A stretch of DNA of 41,197 nt from Polyangia bacterium (lineage in GTDB: Bacteria > Myxococcota_A > Polyangia > Nannocystales > Nannocystaceae), in assembly GCA_030430565.1 (NCBI GenBank), contig JAUIKS010000056.1, positions 1 through 41,197 on the forward strand. The letters run 5' to 3'. Every line of letters begins with the position of its first letter. The stretch's first letter is position 1. Of this stretch, positions 8,269 to 15,838 are shown piece by piece. The translations under genes and the position numbers were made by a program. A model generated the notes under the pieces. It did not search any database. It had not been told where the DNA came from and worked only from the letters and a program-made list of their open reading frames with translations.

Positions 8269-9159
8269 ATGAAACGCACTCTGCTCAGCACCTTGATCGC
8301 AGCACTCTTCGCCCTGCCGGCCATCGCCCAGGCTGAGGAGCCAGCCGCCGAAGCCGCCGCCGTCGACGCCGGCGCCGTCGACGATGCCGGCACCCCGCTG
8401 CTGCCCCCCGAAGAGGACTTCGCCGACGACGAAGAGGCCGACGACATCCTCCAGGTCATCACCCTGCCGCTAGCGACCGACGAGCTGCGCGAGTCCGGGG
8501 TCGAGGAGGAGGAGATCCAGGAGGCGCTCGACGGCGCCGATGAGGTCGGCCTCTCCGCCGGCGAGACCGCCGAGATCCTGATCGAGGAGTCCGAGACCAA
8601 CAAGAAGCGCGGCAAGAAGAAGGGCTTCGGGCGCTACGTAAAGCGGCTGATCGCCGACGGCTACCGCGGCAAGGAGCTGCGCGACAAGATCCGCGAGCGC
8701 AAAGAGGAGATCGCGGAGCTCTCCGACGAGGAGAAGAAAGAGATCAAGGAGAAGATCGAGAAGCAGCGCGAGAAGGAGCTCGAGCGTCGCAAGAAGCGGC
8801 ACGAGAAGATCAAGAAGCTCAAGGCCGAGGGCAAGGAGATCAAGATCCGCAGCAAGCGGCGTCACGAGCAGCTCAAGGCCAAGCGCAAGGTTGAGCACAA
8901 GCGCCACAAGGCGAAGATGAAGAAGCTCAAGAAGCAGATGAGCAACGAGCTGGAGAAGGACGACCCGAACGTCGACAAGCTCAAGAAGACGCACGAGGAG
9001 ATGAAGGAAGAGCGCGACCGTCACAAGGACGCCAAGGGCGACATCAAGGCGAAGAACGATCGCCGCAAGGACAAGCGCGACGAGAAGATCGAGAAGCTCA
9101 AAGACAAGCGCGGCGATCGCAAGGGCAAGAAGGGCAAGGGGCCCAAGGGCGCCGGCTAG
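8269..9159 (+). CDS. Exported Lys/Glu-rich coiled-coil protein
   Basis: A 296-aa protein of unknown function. A signal peptide (MKRTLLSTLIAALFALPAIAQAEE, cleavage near residue 22) is followed by an acidic, Ala-rich segment (residues 25-75). From residue ~105 to the end the chain is almost entirely Lys, Glu, Arg and Asp with heptad-like runs (KEEIAELSDEEKKEIKEKIE), predicted to be one long charged helix or coiled coil. A short conserved-looking piece around residues 70-105 (EEIQEALDGADEVGLSAGET) resembles a small helical hairpin. AGGAG lies about five nt before the ATG. It is followed after 15 nt by the lipoprotein gene, which has a similar acidic/basic bias; the two probably form an operon. 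The basic tail could bind nucleic acid or envelope polyanions. Confidence 0.75.
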   Translation: MKRTLLSTLIAALFALPAIAQAEEPAAEAAAVDAGAVDDAGTPLLPPEEDFADDEEADDILQVITLPLATDELRESGVEEEEIQEALDGADEVGLSAGETAEILIEESETNKKRGKKKGFGRYVKRLIADGYRGKELRDKIRERKEEIAELSDEEKKEIKEKIEKQREKELERRKKRHEKIKKLKAEGKEIKIRSKRRHEQLKAKRKVEHKRHKAKMKKLKKQMSNELEKDDPNVDKLKKTHEEMKEERDRHKDAKGDIKAKNDRRKDKRDEKIEKLKDKRGDRKGKKGKGPKGAG

Positions 9160-9174
9160 CCAGCTACAGGGATC

Positions 9175-9528
9175 ATGACGATGATGAAGAAGATAGGCAT
9201 CAGCATCCTGGCCGCCGCGTTCGCGGTGGTCCTGACCGGAGCGTGCGACGGCGGCGGCGAGGACAAGCCCGAGGCGAAGCCCGAGGTCGAGACCAAGAAG
9301 GCCGAGCCGAAGAAGGCCGAGCCGGCCCCGGAGCCCAAGCACGAGCCTGACCCGAAGGTCACCAAGGCCGCAGGGATCGCCAAAGAGATCGAGGCGAAGC
9401 CCCAGGAGGCCGACGAGATCCTCGCCAAGCACGAGCTCGACCGCGACAAGTTCGAGGCGATGATCAAGGAGATCGCCAAGGATCCGCAGATGTCCTCGGA
9501 CTACGAGGACCTGCTCATGGGCACCTGA
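9175..9528 (+). CDS. Small lipoprotein of unknown function
   Basis: A 117-aa protein. The lipobox LTGAC follows a hydrophobic leader and marks Cys23 as the lipidated residue. A Lys/Glu/Pro-rich linker (residues 28-62) leads to a conserved-looking helical domain (AAGIAKEIEAKPQEADEILA, then DKFEAMIKEIAKDP). The linker is typical of lipoproteins that reach across the periplasm. It lies 15 nt after the Lys/Glu-rich exported protein and before a strong hairpin, so both probably share a transcript. ATG codons at 9175, 9181 and 9184 all fall in the leader, so the exact start is uncertain by a few residues. Confidence 0.78.
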   Translation: MTMMKKIGISILAAAFAVVLTGACDGGGEDKPEAKPEVETKKAEPKKAEPAPEPKHEPDPKVTKAAGIAKEIEAKPQEADEILAKHELDRDKFEAMIKEIAKDPQMSSDYEDLLMGT

Positions 9529-9555
9529 TCGCGGGCGTCCTCTTCAACTCCAGCG

Positions 9556-9589
9556 CGCGCCGAGCCGCTCTCACGAGCCGCTCGGCGCG
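9556..9589 (+). terminator. Strong hairpin after the lipoprotein gene
   Basis: Arms CGCGCCGAGC (9556-9565) and GCTCGGCGCG (9580-9589) pair perfectly. An inner GCTC/GAGC stem is separated from the outer stem by a C-C mismatch. It begins 27 nt after the lipoprotein stop. Only a short T run follows, so termination may be inefficient or Rho-assisted. Confidence 0.5.
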
Positions 9590-9652
9590 TCGCGTTTAAC
9601 CGCGCGCGGTGACGCGTCTGCGCGCGCCCGCGTTGTCTGCTACTGAGCCGGT

Positions 9653-10900
9653 ATGCGCAGCGAGAAATTCGAGTTCGAAGGTCACGAGGGACAGCGGCTG
9701 GCGGCGCGCGTGGAGCGTCCGGACGGCGCGCCGCGGGCGTGCGCCCTGTTCGCGCACTGCTTCACCTGCACGAAGGACTCGCACGCGGCCGTCCGGATCG
9801 CGCGCGGCCTGGTCGCGCGGGGCTTCGCGGTGCTGCGCTTTGACTTCACCGGCCTGGGCGGCAGCGAGGGCGACTTCGCCAACACCAACTTCTCCTCCAA
9901 CGTCGGCGACCTGCTGGCCGCGGCCGCGCAGCTGCGCGCGCGCGTCGGCGACGGCGCGCTGCCGCTGCTGCTCGTCGGGCACTCGCTCGGCGGCGCGGCG
10001 GTGCTGGCGGCGGCGGGCGAGATCGAGGGCGTGAGCGCGGTCGCGACGATCGGCGCGCCCAGCGATCCCGCCCACGTCACCGGCCTCTTTCAAGCGCGGC
10101 TGCCCGAGATCGAGGCGCGCGGTGAGGCCGAGGTCTCGCTCGGCGGGCGCCCGTTTCGCATCCGGCGACAATTGATCGAAGACCTCCAAGAGCAGCGGCT
10201 ACGGGCGGCGATCGGCGCGTTGCGGAGGCCGCTCTTGGTGCTGCACGCGCCCCGCGATCAGATCGTCGGGATCGAGCACGCGACGCAGATCGTCACGGCC
10301 GCGAAGCATCCCAAGAGCTTCGTCTCGCTCGACGACGCCGACCATCTGCTCTCCCGCCGCGCGGACGCCGAGTACGTCGCGGAGCTGCTCTCGGCCTGGG
10401 CCTCGCGCTATCTCGAGACGAGCGCGTCCTCGGCGGAGGCGTCGCCGGCGGAGGGCGCGGTCGTGGTCCGCGAGACGGGGGCGGGCCGGTTTCAGAACGA
10501 GGTCCGCGTCGGTCGTCACCGGATGCTCGCCGACGAGCCGCGCGCGGTCGGGGGCGACGACGCCGGGCCCGGGCCCTACGACTTCTTGCTCACGGCGCTC
10601 GGGGCGTGCACCTCGATGACGCTGCGCATGTACGCGGAGCGCAAGGGCTGGCCGGTGGAGGGGCTGCGCGTGACGCTGCGCCACGCCAAGGTCCACGCCG
10701 AGGACTGCGCCGGCTGCGACGAGTCGAGCAAGGCCGCGAAGGCGAAGATCGATCGGATCGAGCGCGAGATCGAGATCGCGGGGCCGCTCGACGAAGACCA
10801 GCGCGCGCGGATGTTGACAATCGCCGACAAGTGCCCGGTCCACCGCACGCTGCACGGCCCCGTGAAGGTGCACACGACCCTGCGCGACGCCGAGTCCTGA
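9653..10900 (+). CDS. Bifunctional alpha/beta hydrolase / OsmC family protein
   Basis: A 415-aa cytoplasmic fusion known from many Gram-negative bacteria. Residues 1-255 are an alpha/beta hydrolase (FAHCFTCTKDS oxyanion region, nucleophile Ser111 in GHSLGG, LHAPRDQIVG with the acid, DDADHLLS with the His). Residues 275-415 are an OsmC/Ohr domain with the peroxidatic Cys319 in LGACTSMTLR and the resolving Cys394 in DKCPVHRTL. A CAGC pair at residues 352-355 is an additional feature often seen in this family. OsmC proteins reduce organic hydroperoxides with thiols; the hydrolase might release or process lipid peroxides, which is inference. ATG at 9653 gives the full family N-terminus. The gene converges on tuf with a terminator between. 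Confidence 0.93.
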   Translation: MRSEKFEFEGHEGQRLAARVERPDGAPRACALFAHCFTCTKDSHAAVRIARGLVARGFAVLRFDFTGLGGSEGDFANTNFSSNVGDLLAAAAQLRARVGDGALPLLLVGHSLGGAAVLAAAGEIEGVSAVATIGAPSDPAHVTGLFQARLPEIEARGEAEVSLGGRPFRIRRQLIEDLQEQRLRAAIGALRRPLLVLHAPRDQIVGIEHATQIVTAAKHPKSFVSLDDADHLLSRRADAEYVAELLSAWASRYLETSASSAEASPAEGAVVVRETGAGRFQNEVRVGRHRMLADEPRAVGGDDAGPGPYDFLLTALGACTSMTLRMYAERKGWPVEGLRVTLRHAKVHAEDCAGCDESSKAAKAKIDRIEREIEIAGPLDEDQRARMLTIADKCPVHRTLHGPVKVHTTLRDAES

Positions 10901-10907
10901 TGGGAGG

Positions 10908-10945
10908 AAAAAACCGGGCGCGGTGTCAGGCATCACCGCGCCCGG
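10908..10945 (-). terminator. Rho-independent terminator of tuf
   Basis: A perfect 12-bp stem (10914-10925 with 10934-10945) and an 8-nt loop are followed, on the minus strand, by six T residues (the A run at 10908-10913). It lies 13 nt beyond the tuf stop and also faces the incoming hydrolase-OsmC gene. Confidence 0.85.
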
Positions 10946-10957
10946 GGTTGTTGGTTC

Positions 10958-12154
<1,197 letters not shown>

Positions 12155-12202
12155 CTGTCTCTCGTTTCGAACCCGTCTTTCCGGGCTGTCAGCCTGAAGG
12201 AG

Positions 12203-12287
12203 TGGGCCGGGTAGGATTCGAACCTACGAAGCGTAAACGCGGCTGTTTTACAGACAGCTTCCTTTGAGGCCTCTTGGATACCGACCC
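12203..12287 (-). tRNA. tRNA-Tyr (GTA)
   Basis: An 85-nt class II tRNA. The acceptor GGGTCGG pairs with CCGGCCC (one G-U). The anticodon stem GCTGT/ACAGC encloses the loop CTGTAAA with anticodon GTA at 12249-12251. A long variable arm with GCG/CGC stem follows, then the T arm GTAGG-TTCGAAT-CCTAC. The discriminator is A and CCA is not encoded. It lies 48 nt upstream of tuf and is probably cotranscribed with it. Confidence 0.93.
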
Positions 12288-12725
12288 ACGAGATACGCGC
12301 CGCCGCGTCTGCGCGGGGTCGCGTGCGCTGTCGTGACACAGGCTCGCGGCCGGCGGGGCGCGTGATCGAGAGAACGATCACCGGACACAGAGAGATGTCC
12401 TTACAGCCATGTCGTCGCGCGGGCGGTGGCGGGCGGCTCGCGCTCAAGCGACGCGAGCGGCCACGCGGGCCGTTACGACGAAGTCCGCCGGGATCCTCGC
12501 TCAGGCGTGCAGACGCCGGAGGAGACCACGAGACGATGCCACGTACGAATAGTCGTAATAGTCGTCGTCCATCGTCGTCTCCTCTCTCCCGCTGGGGCGT
12601 CTGCGCGCGCGAGCGCGTCGTGCTCTATCCAAGGGCGCGAGCCCATCGCCCGCGCCTGTAGTTCGTGTACTCGACAAGCCGTGGCGGCGCAAGCTCGGCG
12701 TAGAAAATTGTTCTCGCCGCGCGTC

Positions 12726-12740
12726 TTATGGACATGTCTC
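12726..12740 (+). repeat. 15-nt direct repeat, copy 1 (flanks expansin gene)
   Basis: The sequence TTATGGACATGTCTC is identical to 13525-13539. This copy lies 36 nt beyond the expansin stop codon. It overlaps a local hairpin. Confidence 0.85.
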
Positions 12741-12751
12741 TTAAGACGTGT
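12732..12751 (-). terminator. Hairpin downstream of the expansin gene
   Basis: ACATGTCT (12732-12739) pairs with AGACGTGT (12744-12751) through eight bp with one G-U, leaving a 4-nt loop. It lies about 25-45 nt after the expansin stop. There is no T run, so a terminator role is tentative. Confidence 0.35.
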
Positions 12752-12775
12752 TGATGCTGGCGCGCCGCCGCGCGC

Positions 12776-13534
12776 TCAGTCGCACGCCGGGAATTGTTGC
12801 TGGCCCGCGACGACGCCGTCCGCCTGCAGCGGGACGCCCTCCTCGACGACCGCGTTGCCCTCGACGTCGGTGACGCGCAGCGTGTAGGGCCCCGGGCCCA
12901 TCCCGCTCTCTTGCACGAAGTAGTTGTAGTTGAGGCGGGGGACCGAGACCCAGCTGCCGCCGCCGTCTTCGCTGTACTCGAGCGAGCTGACCGCGTGCCG
13001 GTGGTTGAGCACCTGGATGCCGGTCCACCACTCGCTCGAGCCCTCTTTGTAGCGGTACGAGAGCGCGCCGCTGACGTCGCAGGGGACGTACTCCCACGAG
13101 ATCGGCACGCGGCCGGCCGAGAGCTCGGCGATCTGTTCGAAGGCGTGCTGGCTCAGGTCGACGTCTCCCGGGGCGCACTCTGGGCAGCGGTCGACGATCT
13201 TGACCGTGACCTCGCCCGACGGGCCCGTGACGTGCACGCACGCGCCGCAGGCGGCGGAGCCGGCGTAGTCGGTCTCGTTCATCGCGGCGACGAGCGTCAT
13301 GTCCGCGGGGGTGCTGGGCACGAAGCTGCAGTTCCCGGTGCCGTCGGCGCCGTAGTAGGTGCCCTCGCCCTCATGCTGCTCGGCGCCCGCGCAGGGGCTC
13401 TGGGGCTCACCCGCGGACTCGCCGGCGGTGGGGTCGTCGGTCGCCCCTGGGCCGCTGTCGCCGCAGGCGAGGGGCGTCAGCGCCAGGCACAGCAGCGTGG
13501 CGGCGCGCCGATTCTGAAAAGTCGTTATGGACAT
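12776..13534 (-). CDS. Expansin-like lipoprotein (EXLX1 type)
   Basis: A 252-aa bacterial expansin with a lipoprotein leader: LTPLAC puts the lipidated Cys at residue 24. A Gly/Glu-rich linker leads to the D1 double-psi barrel (residues ~55-150) with GEGTYYGADGTGNCSF, Asp115 (VKIVDRCPEC) and Asp126 (GDVDLSQHAF). These correspond to Asp71 and Asp82 of Bacillus subtilis EXLX1, the latter essential there. Extra Cys pairs (residues 96/99, 117/120) suggest disulfides. Residues ~155-250 are the CBM63-like D2 domain with YRYKEGSSEWWTGIQVLNH, whose paired Trp binds cellulose in EXLX1. Expansins loosen cell-wall polysaccharide without hydrolysis. The start is ATG at 13534; a GTG at 13555 is rejected because it spoils the leader. 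It directly follows the DUF2071 gene. Confidence 0.88.
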   Translation of the reverse strand: MSITTFQNRRAATLLCLALTPLACGDSGPGATDDPTAGESAGEPQSPCAGAEQHEGEGTYYGADGTGNCSFVPSTPADMTLVAAMNETDYAGSAACGACVHVTGPSGEVTVKIVDRCPECAPGDVDLSQHAFEQIAELSAGRVPISWEYVPCDVSGALSYRYKEGSSEWWTGIQVLNHRHAVSSLEYSEDGGGSWVSVPRLNYNYFVQESGMGPGPYTLRVTDVEGNAVVEEGVPLQADGVVAGQQQFPACD

Positions 13535-13539
13535 GTCTC
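13525..13539 (+). repeat. 15-nt direct repeat, copy 2 (overlaps expansin start codon)
   Basis: This copy is identical to 12726-12740 and includes the expansin ATG (13532-13534 on the minus strand). The two copies are 799 nt apart and bracket the whole expansin gene. Confidence 0.85.
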
Positions 13540-13555
13540 GATAATCATACGGCAC

Positions 13556-14305
13556 TCAGAGCTTCAGGCGCACCGGTCGGCGCACGACGATCGCCGAGCC
13601 CTCGGCGAGGAAGGCCGAGCTCGGCGCCTGGTCCTCGCGCAGCAGCTCTGCGAAGCCCTCGCCGTAGAGCTCGCCGGCGTCGCAGACCAAGCGGCTGCGG
13701 GTCGCCGGCCAGACGCGCCAGGGCGGGTGCTCGACGCGGTACTCGACGCAGCCGCCGTCGCGCTGGGCCGTGTAGCCCCAGTAGTGCTCGGCGATGAACT
13801 CGGCCTCGGAGCCCGGCGTCATCGCCTGCGGCTCGCCCTCGGCGGTGACGCTCATGCTGTTCCAGCGCCCGCGCGGGCCGCGGGTGCGCCAGCCGTACTC
13901 AACGCTGACAGACTCGCCGGGGGTGCGCTCGAGATGGTGGCGCATCTTGAGCGCCTGGTAGGGCTCGTTGTAGATGGCCCGCGCGGTCCAGGCGATCGCC
14001 GCGCGCGGGACGATCTCCTTGACGAAGACGACGCCGCGGCGCCAGCCCTCGGGGCCTTTGCGGCGCACGTAGAAGCGCAGGTTGACCTCTTCGAAGTTGA
14101 CGTGGAAGGGGAGCGGGAGGCCGAGCACGCGGGTCCGCTTGAACAGGAAGCCGACCATGCTGACGAAGGTGCGCCCGTCCCAGAAGTCGAGCTCGGTGCC
14201 GGCCGGCACGCGCGGCTGCAGGAGCGCGGGCTCGACCTCGTAGTTGAGCATGGCGAGGTAGCGCCACTCCGCCGTCAAGAACCGCCCCGGTACCGCTTCG
14301 CCCAT
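13556..14305 (-). CDS. DUF2071 (YqjF-type) protein
   Basis: A 249-aa protein of the YqjF/DUF2071 family. The N-terminus (RFLTAEWRYLAMLNYEVEPALLQPRVP) and the following ELDFWDGRTFVSMVGFLFK match the family, as do the NLRFYVRR and AIYNEPY segments. Members adopt an acetoacetate decarboxylase-like beta barrel, but their reaction is unknown. No signal peptide is present, so it is cytosolic. The ATG at 14305 gives a normal length. It lies 130 nt downstream of the nitroreductase gene and immediately upstream of the expansin, all on the minus strand. Confidence 0.85.
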   Translation of the reverse strand: MGEAVPGRFLTAEWRYLAMLNYEVEPALLQPRVPAGTELDFWDGRTFVSMVGFLFKRTRVLGLPLPFHVNFEEVNLRFYVRRKGPEGWRRGVVFVKEIVPRAAIAWTARAIYNEPYQALKMRHHLERTPGESVSVEYGWRTRGPRGRWNSMSVTAEGEPQAMTPGSEAEFIAEHYWGYTAQRDGGCVEYRVEHPPWRVWPATRSRLVCDAGELYGEGFAELLREDQAPSSAFLAEGSAIVVRRPVRLKL

Positions 14306-14356
14306 GCTCTCCCCCTACGCCTCGCGCTCGCCGTGCTCGACAGCTCCAGGACGGGG

Positions 14357-14381
14357 AGCGCCGAGTCCAGGGTACGGCGCT
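14357..14381 (-). terminator. Weak hairpin between nitroreductase and DUF2071 genes
   Basis: AGCGCCG (14357-14363) pairs with CGGCGCT (14375-14381) around an 11-nt loop. No T run is present. It could reduce readthrough into the DUF2071 gene. Confidence 0.25.
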
Positions 14382-14434
14382 GGCGACGAACTCTAAAGCC
14401 TCGAGCGCGCCGGCGCGCAGTCTCGCCCGCGCGC

Positions 14435-15175
14435 TCACTCGGCGTTTGGGCTGGGGTCCCAGGCGGAGATCTCGGAGAGCGGCTTGCGCTGGATGTCCGG
14501 GACCTCGGCGTCCTCAGCGGGGTAGCCGATCGGGAACAGGATGAACGGGCGCTCGTTCGCGGGGCGCCCCAGGATCTTGCTCAGGAAGCCCATGGGGCTC
14601 GGCGTGTGGGTGAGCGTGGCGAGCCCCATGTTGTGAATCGCGGCGATGAACATCCCGCAGGCGAGGCCGACGCTCTCTTTGACGTAGAAGTTCTTGATCG
14701 TGCGGCCGTCCTCGCCGACGCCGTGGCGCTGCTCGAAGGCGACCACGATCCACGGGACGGTCTCGAGGTAGGGCTTGTGGGCGTCGGTGCCGAGCGGCCG
14801 CAGGGCCTCGCGCCACTCCTCGGACATCCGGTTCTCGTAGGTCTCGCGCTCCTCGGCCTCGGCCGCGAGCCGGATCTGGCGCTTGATCGCGGGCTCGCTG
14901 ACCGCGACGAAGGTCCACGGCTGGCGGTGGGCGCCCGAGGGCGCGGTCGAGGCCGTGCGGATCGCCAGCTCGATGAGCTCGCGCGGGACCGGCTCGTCGC
15001 TGAAGTGGCGGACGCTGCGCCGCGCGTCGAGCTGCGCGAAGAACGACTCCGCGCGCGCGCGCATCAGCGCGGGCTCGAGGCGCTGGGGGCGGTAGGGGAT
15101 GAAGGGGTAGCGCGACGCGTCGGCGTCAGCGGCGACGGGCGCAACATCGGGCGGGGTGGGGTCGCGGTCGGGCAT
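14435..15175 (-). CDS. Nitroreductase-fold flavoprotein, iodotyrosine deiodinase-like
   Basis: A 246-aa FMN protein of the nitroreductase superfamily, closest to the iodotyrosine deiodinase (IYD) branch. ARRSVRHFSDEPVP (residues 51-64) holds the FMN-phosphate Arg-Arg-Ser. TAPSGAHRQPWTF (residues 77-89), GLATLTHTPSP and GRPANERPFILFPIGYPAEDA are IYD-like, and the chain ends RKPLSEI as IYD does. The three residues that clamp halotyrosine in human IYD (Glu157, Tyr161, Lys182) have counterparts at the same spacing: Glu109, Tyr113, Lys134. Such enzymes reductively remove iodide or bromide from halotyrosines. There is no membrane anchor, unlike the animal enzyme. The ATG at 15175 gives a 30-residue Asp/Ala-rich extension before the core. 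The substrate is inferred. Confidence 0.85.
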   Translation of the reverse strand: MPDRDPTPPDVAPVAADADASRYPFIPYRPQRLEPALMRARAESFFAQLDARRSVRHFSDEPVPRELIELAIRTASTAPSGAHRQPWTFVAVSEPAIKRQIRLAAEAEERETYENRMSEEWREALRPLGTDAHKPYLETVPWIVVAFEQRHGVGEDGRTIKNFYVKESVGLACGMFIAAIHNMGLATLTHTPSPMGFLSKILGRPANERPFILFPIGYPAEDAEVPDIQRKPLSEISAWDPSPNAE

Positions 15176-15259
15176 GGGCGGGTGGCTCGGGTCGGCGAGT
15201 TCTGGTGTGTTCGTCGGGACAGGAGCTGGCGTTACGCGCGGCGGCCCGGGGCCGGCGGG

Positions 15260-15838
15260 TCACGGGCCCGAGGGCGGGAGTCGCTCGAGCGCGCGCTCGA
15301 GCGCGGCGACGTGCGGGTCGTGGACGCCGAGCGCTCGCAGGGACTGCGCGAGTCGCAGCAGGTACTCGCGGTTGCTCCCGCTCGGCCCGTGGGCGCGCGC
15401 GATCTGTCGCGCCATCGCGTCGAGCGACGCGGGGCCCAGGTACTCGGGGTTGCTCGGGGTCGCGACGTACATCACCGCGTCCACGGGGTCGGGGCTGGGG
15501 GCTTCTTCAGGCGCGCGCACGGGCTCCGCGGTGACGACGACGCGCTGGTAGCCGGCTCGTTCGCGGACGTCCAGCTCGCGGAACACGCGCGCGGCCTCGT
15601 CCGCGGCGAGCTCGTAGACGACGCCGAACACGCGCGCGCTCGAGTCGGGGAGCAGCGTGACGACGCGCCCGGGCGCGCCGGGCGTCCCGCGGTGGTCCGG
15701 CGAGCCTTGGTAGAAGCGCCGCCGCCAGCCGCGGACGCACGCCGTGCGCCGGCGGGCGTAGGCGAACGCGGGGCGCCAGACGAGCGATCCGTAGCCGAAG
15801 ATTCGCCGCGGCGCCGGCGTGGCCGAGGCCCCGCTCAC
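15260..15838 (-). CDS. ChaC-like gamma-glutamylcyclotransferase
   Basis: A 192-aa protein of the ChaC family, which converts the gamma-glutamyl group of glutathione or related peptides to 5-oxoproline. IFGYGSLVWRPAF is the family's substrate loop. LDVRERAGYQRV contains the catalytic Glu in the position of the family's YREKGGY motif. FGVVYEL and the C-terminal NREYLLRLAQSLRALGV are also typical. The start is GTG at 15838, which overlaps the TGA of the dipeptidase gene (GTGA), implying translational coupling. A much longer open frame continues upstream but lies antisense to the dipeptidase logic and was rejected. There is no signal peptide, so the enzyme is cytosolic. Confidence 0.88.
   Translation of the reverse strand: MSGASATPAPRRIFGYGSLVWRPAFAYARRRTACVRGWRRRFYQGSPDHRGTPGAPGRVVTLLPDSSARVFGVVYELAADEAARVFRELDVRERAGYQRVVVTAEPVRAPEEAPSPDPVDAVMYVATPSNPEYLGPASLDAMARQIARAHGPSGSNREYLLRLAQSLRALGVHDPHVAALERALERLPPSGP

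Larger units (their letters stand above)
12288..12775. other. Gene-free stretch upstream of tRNA-Tyr
   Basis: No coding frame with convincing start, ribosome site or codon bias is seen. The part near 12300-12420 should hold the minus-strand promoter of the tRNA-Tyr/tuf transcript, but no clear -35/-10 pair was found. The other end contains a hairpin and one copy of a 15-nt repeat. Confidence 0.5.

Noticed and set aside
9653..10900. The hydrolase-OsmC fusion as a novel architecture.
   Set aside because: This fusion is already common in Gram-negative bacteria.
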